From: Calditrichota bacterium
GTDB taxonomy: Bacteria; Zhuqueibacterota; Zhuqueibacteria; Residuimicrobiales; Krinioviventaceae
DNA: 16,795 nt
NCBI GenBank assembly: GCA_003818595.1
Contig: RPQV01000019.1
Location: 1-16,795, forward strand
Direction of reading: 5' to 3'
The notes beneath the pieces were generated by a model that saw only the letters and a list, made by a program, of their open reading frames with translations, was not told the origin of the DNA and made no database searches. Positions 8,381 to 14,756 of this stretch are shown here, in pieces (position 1 is the stretch's first letter; every line of letters begins with the position of its first letter). The position numbers were made by a program, and so were the translations under genes.

Positions 8381-9187
8381 ATGATGAATCTAAAATTATC
8401 AGGTTTGTTCTTGATTCTTGTTTCAAGTGTGATAACGTCTTGTGATAAAAAACAATCAGACAGCGCGCCATACAATGTGATTAAAACGGGGAATCCCCCC
8501 ATCGCGTGGATTGCCCGAACCGATATGGAAGGGAAGAATCTGTGGATGACCGGAAAAGCAGTACTGGATCCCACGGATTCTACAAAATTTGTTGTGACTT
8601 CCGACGGCAACGAATTAGTCAATACTGATCAAGGGGGAGTGGATATTCTGACAAAAGAGAAATACGGGGATGTCCATGTTGAGCTTGAGGTGATGATTCC
8701 GATGAATGGAAATTCCGGAGTTTATCTGATGGGTGAGTATGAAGTTCAGATTTGGGATAGTTACAGCAAACCGGTTATTCTGGAGAATCAATGGTTTGGC
8801 ACGATCACGGCGACCAAAGAACCGGATGTGCATGTGGAAAAAGGAGGCGGGGAATGGCAGACGCTGGCGATCGATTTCAAGGCGCCACGATTTGGTGCCA
8901 ATGGCGTTAAAACGGCCAATGCCCTTTTTGAAAAAGTTGTGCTGAACGGTCATGTCATCCACGAGAACGTTGCGGTTGGAGCGCCAACACCGGTTTGTCT
9001 CACCGGTCGAGAATCCGCCAAGGGGCCGTTAATGTTTCAAGGATTTGTTGGTCCGGTGGCTTATCGCCATATTAATATCGTGCCGGTCGACGCCGAACAG
9101 GTTCTGTTAATGGCTGTGATTCAGTTTTCAAACCGTATCAGGATTTTACGCCCTTCAAATTTGGGTTGCAGTCCGATTCGATGGTAA
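8381..9187 (+). CDS. DUF1080 (3-keto-disaccharide hydrolase) lipoprotein with odd C-terminal tail
   Basis: This is an exported lipoprotein of 268 residues. The signal runs to Cys21 (lipobox ITSC). The DUF1080 / PF06439 domain, a concanavalin-like sandwich, covers about residues 42-236. The diagnostic stretch is NSGVYLMGEYEVQIWDS (111-127), and the usual closing strands GPLMFQGFVGPVAYRHINI lie at 215-233. Family members are linked to hydrolysis of 3-keto-glycosides or to carbohydrate binding, usually beside Gfo/Idh/MocA oxidoreductases; none is present here. The frame extends to a TTG at 8363, but GGAGAG at 8368-8373 supports the ATG at 8381 (or 8384). Residues 237-268 do not look like the family and may be read-through after a frameshift or deletion; see the findings. 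It is probably co-transcribed with the ceramidase-like gene 80 bases upstream. The family call is good; the exact role is unknown. Confidence 0.86.
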   Translation: MMNLKLSGLFLILVSSVITSCDKKQSDSAPYNVIKTGNPPIAWIARTDMEGKNLWMTGKAVLDPTDSTKFVVTSDGNELVNTDQGGVDILTKEKYGDVHVELEVMIPMNGNSGVYLMGEYEVQIWDSYSKPVILENQWFGTITATKEPDVHVEKGGGEWQTLAIDFKAPRFGANGVKTANALFEKVVLNGHVIHENVAVGAPTPVCLTGRESAKGPLMFQGFVGPVAYRHINIVPVDAEQVLLMAVIQFSNRIRILRPSNLGCSPIRW

Positions 9188-9215
9188 ATAGATCAAAAAC
9201 ATCTGAAACTCAAAT

Positions 9216-9220
9216 AGGAG
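9216..9220 (+). promoter_or_regulatory. Ribosome binding site for the aminotransferase GTG start
   Basis: AGGAG lies six bases before GTG 9227. It supports a GTG start that gives a full-length class III aminotransferase. Confidence 0.65.
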
Positions 9221-9226
9221 TGAACA

Positions 9227-10594
9227 GTGGCAAAAGAGTGGTGGAAAAAAAGTGCCCAGGATATCCCAAAACTCATTACTGAACTGCCCGGCCCAGAATC
9301 CCGCCGGATGCACAAGAGCACGCAGCGCTATATGCGCGGACTGAGCTCTCAGGTACAACTCTTTCCGGTCTGTTTTAAAGAAGGACACGGCATCACCTTG
9401 ACTGATGTGGACGGCAACCGCTATTTGGATTTTTCCTCAGGCATTTATGTGACATCGCTGGGGCATAGCCATCCCAAGGTGTCGGAAGCGGTTGCGCATT
9501 GGGCGAATACGCTCATGAATTGCCATGATTTTACCCATCCGGTCAAAGAGAAATTATTGATCAAGATGGCGGACATTCTGCCGGGAAATCTGAACAGCGT
9601 GCAGTTTTACAGCGACGGAACGTCCGCTGTCGAAGCCGGGTTGAGAGCGGCGAGAGCGATCAACGGCAGGCACGAATTCATCTCCGCTTATCGTGATTTT
9701 CATGGCAAGTCCATGGGCGCTGTGAGTTGTGCGCAAATGGCGCGGGGTGATGTTTTTGTGTATGGCCCGACGCGTGCGCCGGGTTTCTATATGGTGCCGC
9801 GGCCGGATCCGTATAGGCCGCACTTTGCCAAAGCGGACGGCGCCATCGATAGTGATCAGTATATCGATTTTTATACCGAATTTATCAGGGAAGGTACGGC
9901 GGGAAATGTGACGGCGTTTGTGCTTGAACCGGCGCAGGGCTGGGCAGGCTCTATTTTTCCTCCCGACGATTTCTTTCCCAAGTTGAAAGCGTTCTGTGAA
10001 AAACATGATATACTTCTCTTTGCTGACGAGGTGTTGGCCGGCATGGGGCGCACCGGCGAGTGGCTTTGTATGAGCCATTGGGACGTCATTCCCGATATTG
10101 TGACGTTCGGAAAATCGTTCGGCAATGGTTTCCCAGTCACGGCGTTGGTGGTCAAGGAAGAGTATGCTGCGGCGCTGGATAAAATTTCCGCGTCATCCAG
10201 CTATGGCGGCAATCCGATGGCGTGTGCCGCGGCGTTGGCATCGATACAAGTGATTGAAGAGGAAGATATTCTTGAAAATGTGCGTGTTGTCGGCGACGCC
10301 TTGATGCGCCGCATGAAAAAAATGCAGGATGAACATCCCATCATCGGAGATGTGAAAGGGAAAGGATTTTTGCTGGGAATTGAGCTGGTGAAAGACAAGG
10401 CCACCAAAGAGCCCTTTGGCGAAGCCGGTAAACTGGTGTATCAAAACGCCTTTGCGCGAGGCCTGGCGTGGATTCCCGCCGGACACATCCTGCGCATGTC
10501 GCCGCCCTTGATCATGGATGAGCATTACGCCATGATGGGATTGGATATGATTGAAGATTCCATCCGGCAAGTGGAAAAGCAGTTCGGGTATTGA
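9227..10594 (+). CDS. Class III PLP-dependent aminotransferase
   Basis: This is a fold-type I PLP enzyme of 455 residues, the normal length for the 4-aminobutyrate/ornithine aminotransferase group. It moves an amino group between an amine or amino acid and a 2-oxoacid. The PLP lysine is K296 in TFGKSFGNG. D267 in FADEVLAGMGRTG pairs with the pyridine nitrogen. The phosphate-binding stretch is SDGTSAVEAG (129-138), where most relatives have an N/S-G-T-E-A motif, so D130 and S133 are departures. The N-terminal PGPESR (21-26) is typical of the group. The gene starts with GTG at 9227, preceded by AGGAG at 9216-9220. No signal is seen, so it is cytosolic. Its place beside an aldolase and an APC permease suggests an amino sugar derivative or other amine as substrate. 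The class is certain; the amino donor is not. Confidence 0.94.
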   Translation: MAKEWWKKSAQDIPKLITELPGPESRRMHKSTQRYMRGLSSQVQLFPVCFKEGHGITLTDVDGNRYLDFSSGIYVTSLGHSHPKVSEAVAHWANTLMNCHDFTHPVKEKLLIKMADILPGNLNSVQFYSDGTSAVEAGLRAARAINGRHEFISAYRDFHGKSMGAVSCAQMARGDVFVYGPTRAPGFYMVPRPDPYRPHFAKADGAIDSDQYIDFYTEFIREGTAGNVTAFVLEPAQGWAGSIFPPDDFFPKLKAFCEKHDILLFADEVLAGMGRTGEWLCMSHWDVIPDIVTFGKSFGNGFPVTALVVKEEYAAALDKISASSSYGGNPMACAAALASIQVIEEEDILENVRVVGDALMRRMKKMQDEHPIIGDVKGKGFLLGIELVKDKATKEPFGEAGKLVYQNAFARGLAWIPAGHILRMSPPLIMDEHYAMMGLDMIEDSIRQVEKQFGY

Positions 10595-10678
10595 CCGGCG
10601 TCTGTCAGTTTGGAATTGGGCGCATCCTTCAGAAAGCAGTTGCGGACCGACGATAGAATTTTATCGGTAATGAAACAT

Positions 10679-10682
10679 GGAG
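10679..10682 (+). promoter_or_regulatory. Ribosome binding site choosing the aldolase GTG start
   Basis: GGAG lies six bases before GTG 10689. The in-frame ATG at 10677 has no comparable site upstream, and this GGAG begins inside that ATG codon. This favours GTG as the start of the aldolase. Confidence 0.6.
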
Positions 10683-10688
10683 CGAAAA

Positions 10689-11525
10689 GTGAAAGAGTAT
10701 AGATTAAACAGATTATTTAATGCGAAATCAAATCGATGCTTCAATGTGGCGATCGATCATGGCTTTTTTAATGAGTACGGATTTCTCAACGGTATTGAGA
10801 ATCTTGGTCAAGCGGTTAAAACGGTCATCGAAGCGTCGCCGGATGTCATTCAGCTCACTGTGGGGCAGGCGCACTATCTGCAGAGTTGCCCGGGAAAAGA
10901 AAAGCCGGCCTTGGCCTTGAGAACCGATGTGGCCAATGTGTATGGGCAAATGCTGCCCCGTCATCTGTTCAGCCGGATGATCGAACAGCCGGTCATACAG
11001 GCGGTTCGATTGGATGCCGTCTGCGTAGTGGTCAATTTGTTTCGTATTCCGGATCAGCCGGAAGTCGCCGATCAGTGCATTCAAAACATCCTGAAATTGA
11101 AACCCGAGTGTGACTGCTATTGCATGCCGTTGATGGTGGAACCCCTGGCGTTTCGGCACAATCAGGAGCATGGCGGTTATATGGTGGACGGCGATTTGGA
11201 AAAGATACTCCCGCTGGTGCGCCAGGCTGTCGAGCTGGGCGCCGACATCATCAAAGCCGATCCAACCGATCATGTGTCCGATTATCATCGGGTGATCGAA
11301 ACTGCCGGAACAGTTCCGGTTCTCGTGCGCGGCGGCGGCAAGGTGCCGGACAAAGAGATTCTCATACGAACCGAAGCGCTGATTGAACAGGGTGCCTCAG
11401 GCATTGTCTATGGACGGAATGTGATTCAACACCAGAATCCACAGGCCATGGTCAGGGCGCTGATGGCAGTTGTGCATCAAGGCGTCAGCGCGGAAGAAGC
11501 GTACCAATTGCTCAAGGAGGAATGA
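10689..11525 (+). CDS. Class I aldolase of the DeoC/LacD/FbaB family
   Basis: This is a TIM-barrel Schiff-base aldolase of 278 residues, similar in type to class I fructose-bisphosphate aldolase, LsrF and LacD. It would cleave a phosphorylated ketose, or a related hydroxyketone, into two smaller carbonyl compounds. Signatures are AIDHGFF (21-27) with a family Asp, the Schiff-base lysine K189 in GADIIKADPTDH, LVRGGGK (212-218) and the phosphate-binding end of the barrel, GASGIVYGRN (235-244). An ATG at 10677 is in frame, but GGAG at 10679-10682 lies inside that extension, six bases before GTG 10689. GTG gives MKEYRLNRLF, so it is preferred. The stop codon overlaps the next gene's ATG, implying translational coupling to an exported hydrolase. 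It could complete an isomerase-kinase-aldolase route with the genes upstream. The fold is secure; the substrate is unknown. Confidence 0.87.
   Translation: MKEYRLNRLFNAKSNRCFNVAIDHGFFNEYGFLNGIENLGQAVKTVIEASPDVIQLTVGQAHYLQSCPGKEKPALALRTDVANVYGQMLPRHLFSRMIEQPVIQAVRLDAVCVVVNLFRIPDQPEVADQCIQNILKLKPECDCYCMPLMVEPLAFRHNQEHGGYMVDGDLEKILPLVRQAVELGADIIKADPTDHVSDYHRVIETAGTVPVLVRGGGKVPDKEILIRTEALIEQGASGIVYGRNVIQHQNPQAMVRALMAVVHQGVSAEEAYQLLKEE
11514..11520 (+). promoter_or_regulatory. Strong ribosome binding site inside the aldolase 3' end
   Basis: AAGGAGG lies within the last aldolase codons and serves the downstream exported hydrolase. It is one, four and seven bases from the candidate starts ATG 11522, ATG 11525 and GTG 11528. 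Spacing argues against the first. The site and the stop/start overlap suggest coupled translation. Confidence 0.7.
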
Positions 11526-13567
11526 TGGTGAAAAACCGATGCTCTCCTTTGTTCATATTTTTTGTGCTCGTTATAATTCCCGGCTTGACTGCGGCACAGG
11601 CTAAGAAACAATCGGAACGGTTGCGCCGATGCGAAAGTTTTTTGGGTATTCATTTTGACTTTCATGCCGGCGATGGTGACCGAGAAATTGGAAAAACCGT
11701 TACCCCGGAAATGGTAAAAGCCGTGCTCGACCGCGTCAAACCGGATTATATACAAATAGACAGCAAAGGACATCGCGGTCTCACAAGCTATCCGACGCGG
11801 GTTGGTAATCAGGCTAAGGGATTTGTGAAAGATCCGTTGAAAATATTTCGTCAAGTGACTGCAGAGAATGGAGTCGCGCTTTATCTGCATCATTCCGGCG
11901 TGCAGGATGTTGAAGCGGTGGCAAAGCATCCTGAGTGGGGCATAATGGGCGCAAATGGAGAAATCGGCGGGGTCAGAACCGGGATCACTTCCGTTTATGG
12001 CGCCTATGCGGATGGACTTTTGATTCCTCAATTGAAGGAAATGAATGAGTATGGCGTTGACGGCGTATGGATTGACGGCGAATGCTGGGCGATGGAGTGC
12101 GATTACCGACCTGAAATTGTCGAGCGGTTTCGAAAAGAAACCGGCATCACCAATATTCCCCGAGCTCCGCACGATCCAAACGGGTACGAGTTTTCGCAGT
12201 TTTTTCGTGAGGGATTCCGAAAATATATTGCCCATTATGTTGCAGAAATACACGCCGCTTATCCCGATTTTCAGATTGCCAGCAACTGGGCATACAGTTC
12301 CTTTATGCCGGAGGAAGTGACTCTGGATGTCGATTATCTCTCGGGAGATATCACTCCGGGGAACAGCATCAATTCTGCCCGGTTGGAGAGCAGGGTACTG
12401 ACGCAGCAAGGGAAAGCCTGGGATTTGATGGCATGGAGCTTTTCCATCAATTGGAATGATCCGGGTGGTTTCCAGAGTCCCAAATCCGTGGTACAACTTC
12501 AGCGGGAAGCGGGTGTGGTTCTCTCTCAAGGTGGTGGTTTTCAGGTTTATTTTAATCAAAACAGAGATGCGTCAATCAATATAGCGGATATGGATATCAT
12601 GGCTCAAGTTGCCGAATTCTGTCGAGAACGGCAAGAGTATACGCACCAGGCGCAGCCGATTCCTCAAATAGGGTTGATCCTGTCGAGCGATGCATATTAC
12701 AAAAAACTCAACAGCTTATTCGGGGCAAACAAAGGTGAATTGAACCCTCTTAACGGCATATTGCAGTCACTGCTTGAATCGCAACATGTCGTTGATGTGG
12801 TCATGGAACATCATCTCAAAGAAAACATCAATCGTTATCCGCTGCTTATTTATCCAGAGTGGGAGACGATCACGCCGGAATTCAAACAGCTGCTGATAGC
12901 CTATACAGAGAATGGTGGAAACCTGTTGGTGATTGGCCCTGCGGCATGCGCATCGTTTGAACATGAACTTGGCGTCGAACTGATCGACACGGCCACACTG
13001 AATGTCAACTATCTTGATTCCGAAAAGCGCCTTGCGAGTGTCAAGTCGATCTCGCAACATGTCAAACTGGCGGAGGGTGTGAAGCCATTTGGGAGGGTTT
13101 ATACCAATAGACATGGGCACGGTTCTTTTTCCCCAGCCGGGTCCATCAATCAACTGGGCAAGGGAACTATCGCGGCTGTGTATTTAAATCTCGGTGAAAG
13201 ATATCTTGATGGGAAAGTGACCGCGATTCGTGATTTTTTGGATGAGTTGGTCGATACCTTGTACCCCAATCCTACCGTGACGGTAGAGGGGACAGGCTAT
13301 GTTGACGTCACGCTCAACAGGATGGGCGACAGACTTGCGGTCAATTTGGTGAATTCTTCCGGGCCTCATGCTGATGATCTTGTTTATGTTTACGATGAAA
13401 TTCTGCCACTCGGAGAATTAACCGTCACGGTTCAGCTGGAAAAGAGGCCGAAAAGTGTTTCTCTTGAACCATCAAAACAGAAAACAGGCATGACGTACCA
13501 TGAAGGAAAACTGACCGTCACCATTCCCCGAATTGATGTGCACGAGATTTTGGTGATCGAAGAATAG
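11525..13567 (+). CDS. Exported TIM-barrel glycoside hydrolase, family unassigned
   Basis: This is a secreted protein of about 680 residues with a Sec-type signal ending near TAAQA. Numbers here count from ATG 11522. Residues 40-370 look like a glycoside hydrolase TIM barrel, with strand-end motifs DYIQIDSKGH (75-84), LYLHHSG (120-126) and GVDGVWIDGECW (178-189). D185 and E187 are candidates for catalytic acids. Residues 380-475 resemble the Rossmann-like, beta-galactosidase trimerisation or glutaminase-like middle domain (IGLILSSD, LLIYPEWETITPEFKQLL, GGNLLVIGP). Residues 585-681 form a beta-sandwich tail like that of fucosidase and beta-galactosidase relatives. The start could be 11522, 11525 or GTG 11528. 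AAGGAGG at 11514-11520 is spaced one, four and seven bases from them, so the last is also attractive. Glycosidase function is likely; no known GH family was recognised. Confidence 0.7.
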   Translation: MVKNRCSPLFIFFVLVIIPGLTAAQAKKQSERLRRCESFLGIHFDFHAGDGDREIGKTVTPEMVKAVLDRVKPDYIQIDSKGHRGLTSYPTRVGNQAKGFVKDPLKIFRQVTAENGVALYLHHSGVQDVEAVAKHPEWGIMGANGEIGGVRTGITSVYGAYADGLLIPQLKEMNEYGVDGVWIDGECWAMECDYRPEIVERFRKETGITNIPRAPHDPNGYEFSQFFREGFRKYIAHYVAEIHAAYPDFQIASNWAYSSFMPEEVTLDVDYLSGDITPGNSINSARLESRVLTQQGKAWDLMAWSFSINWNDPGGFQSPKSVVQLQREAGVVLSQGGGFQVYFNQNRDASINIADMDIMAQVAEFCRERQEYTHQAQPIPQIGLILSSDAYYKKLNSLFGANKGELNPLNGILQSLLESQHVVDVVMEHHLKENINRYPLLIYPEWETITPEFKQLLIAYTENGGNLLVIGPAACASFEHELGVELIDTATLNVNYLDSEKRLASVKSISQHVKLAEGVKPFGRVYTNRHGHGSFSPAGSINQLGKGTIAAVYLNLGERYLDGKVTAIRDFLDELVDTLYPNPTVTVEGTGYVDVTLNRMGDRLAVNLVNSSGPHADDLVYVYDEILPLGELTVTVQLEKRPKSVSLEPSKQKTGMTYHEGKLTVTIPRIDVHEILVIEE

Positions 13568-13682
13568 CAAAGAGATATCCGATCAATTGAACCAGATGAG
13601 AGAGGCATTGCCGTATAGGGGATTTTCTCTTGCCGGCCTGTTTCAATTTGCGCGAAATAAATAGAATAATTACCATCAAGCC

Positions 13683-13688
13683 AAAGGA
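13683..13688 (+). promoter_or_regulatory. Ribosome binding site for the NHL propeller gene
   Basis: AAAGGA lies seven bases before ATG 13696. It decides against the longer TTG start at 13630, which would put 22 hydrophilic residues in front of the signal peptide. Confidence 0.6.
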
Positions 13689-13695
13689 CAAAAAA

Positions 13696-14700
13696 ATGTT
13701 GATCAATCAAAGCCAAACGATGAATCGAAAAAGCGTGCTTATGCAGCTGCTCATGATTTTCCCTGCCGTTTTTGTCATGTCGGCCGCATTGTTTGCGCAG
13801 AATGATTATTCCCGTCCGTCGGTCGACGTGACAGCAGGAGCGTTTAAAAGTCAGGATGTTCATCAGCTTGATTATCATTTTGAACATGGTTTTTTCAAAC
13901 TGCCCATTGGAATCACTTTTGGTGAAGCCTGCGGTGTAGAAATTGACAAACGCGGGCACATATATGTGCTGAATCGCGGTACCGACCACTTGATCGAATT
14001 TGATGTAAATGGGGAGTACGTGCAGACTTTGGCCAAAGGATACCTTGGGGAACCGCACGGATTGCGAATTGATCAATACGATAACCTATGGGTCGTCGAT
14101 TCCGGTTCTCATGTTGTCTTGCGTCTTGATAAACAAGGCCATGTCAATTTGGTGTTGGGTCGGAAAGGTTTCGCTGACTCGACGGATACGTTTTTTTATG
14201 CGCCGACCGATGTGGCTTTTGGACCCCATGATGAGATATTTGTCACTGATGGTTATGGAAATTCGCGCATTGTCAAATATGATAAAGAGGGCAATTTTAT
14301 TAAGACATGGGGAAAAGCGGGCAATGGCCCGGCGGAATTTAAAACGCCGCACACCATTGTTGTCGGACCAGATCATTTGCTTTATGTTGGTGATCGAGAT
14401 AATCTGCGACTGCAAATCTTTGATTTGGACGGCAATCATCAAGCAACATGGACCCATCTTGGCGCTCCATGGGGGCTCGATCTTGCCGATGATGGAACAT
14501 TGTTCATGACAGACGGTTATGCTGAACGAATCGTACAATTTGATACGAGCGGTCGAATAATCGGGACATTGGGTGAAAAAGGCAGATGTGCAGGCAGGTT
14601 TTCATTTGCTCATGGCGTCGCAGTGGGCGGCAATGATGAAATCTATGTTGCTGAAATTCTGTCCTGGCGGGTACAGAAACTTGTGCCGAATGAAAAATAG
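13696..14700 (+). CDS. Exported NHL-repeat beta-propeller protein (PAL-like)
   Basis: This is a protein of 334 residues with an N-terminal signal (hydrophobic core 14-33, cleavage likely after LFAQ) and a six-bladed propeller built of NHL-type repeats. Clear blades include TDGYGNSRIVKYDKEGNF (184-201), GDRDNLRLQIFDLDG (232-246) and TDGYAERIVQFDTSG (272-286), with the last strand at EIYVAEILSWRVQKLV (315-330). The order and wording resemble peptidylglycine alpha-amidating lyase (PAL)-type propellers, including PTDVAFGP, TPHTIVVGPD and APWGLDL, but enzyme activity is not implied. It may bind a ligand or protein in the periplasm. The frame opens at a TTG at 13630, but ATG 13696 has AAAGGA at 13683-13688, seven bases upstream. 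The ATG at 13723 (MNRKSV) is a possible alternative. The 128-base gap before it is the largest in the window, so it might have its own promoter. Confidence 0.83.
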   Translation: MLINQSQTMNRKSVLMQLLMIFPAVFVMSAALFAQNDYSRPSVDVTAGAFKSQDVHQLDYHFEHGFFKLPIGITFGEACGVEIDKRGHIYVLNRGTDHLIEFDVNGEYVQTLAKGYLGEPHGLRIDQYDNLWVVDSGSHVVLRLDKQGHVNLVLGRKGFADSTDTFFYAPTDVAFGPHDEIFVTDGYGNSRIVKYDKEGNFIKTWGKAGNGPAEFKTPHTIVVGPDHLLYVGDRDNLRLQIFDLDGNHQATWTHLGAPWGLDLADDGTLFMTDGYAERIVQFDTSGRIIGTLGEKGRCAGRFSFAHGVAVGGNDEIYVAEILSWRVQKLVPNEK

Positions 14701-14756
14701 GTTGTTCATAGTATGCTCTTAAAAGACAGTGGCATCATTAACATAAGAGAAAAGAT

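Noticed and set aside
10645..10669. Inverted repeat around CGATA-N6-TATCG before the aldolase
   Set aside because: The arms are only about five bases, AT-rich, with no following T run. It is not a convincing terminator or operator.
11477..12559. 360-codon minus-strand open frame opposite the exported hydrolase
   Set aside because: It spans two coupled + strand genes with good ribosome sites. No domain was recognised in the antisense product.
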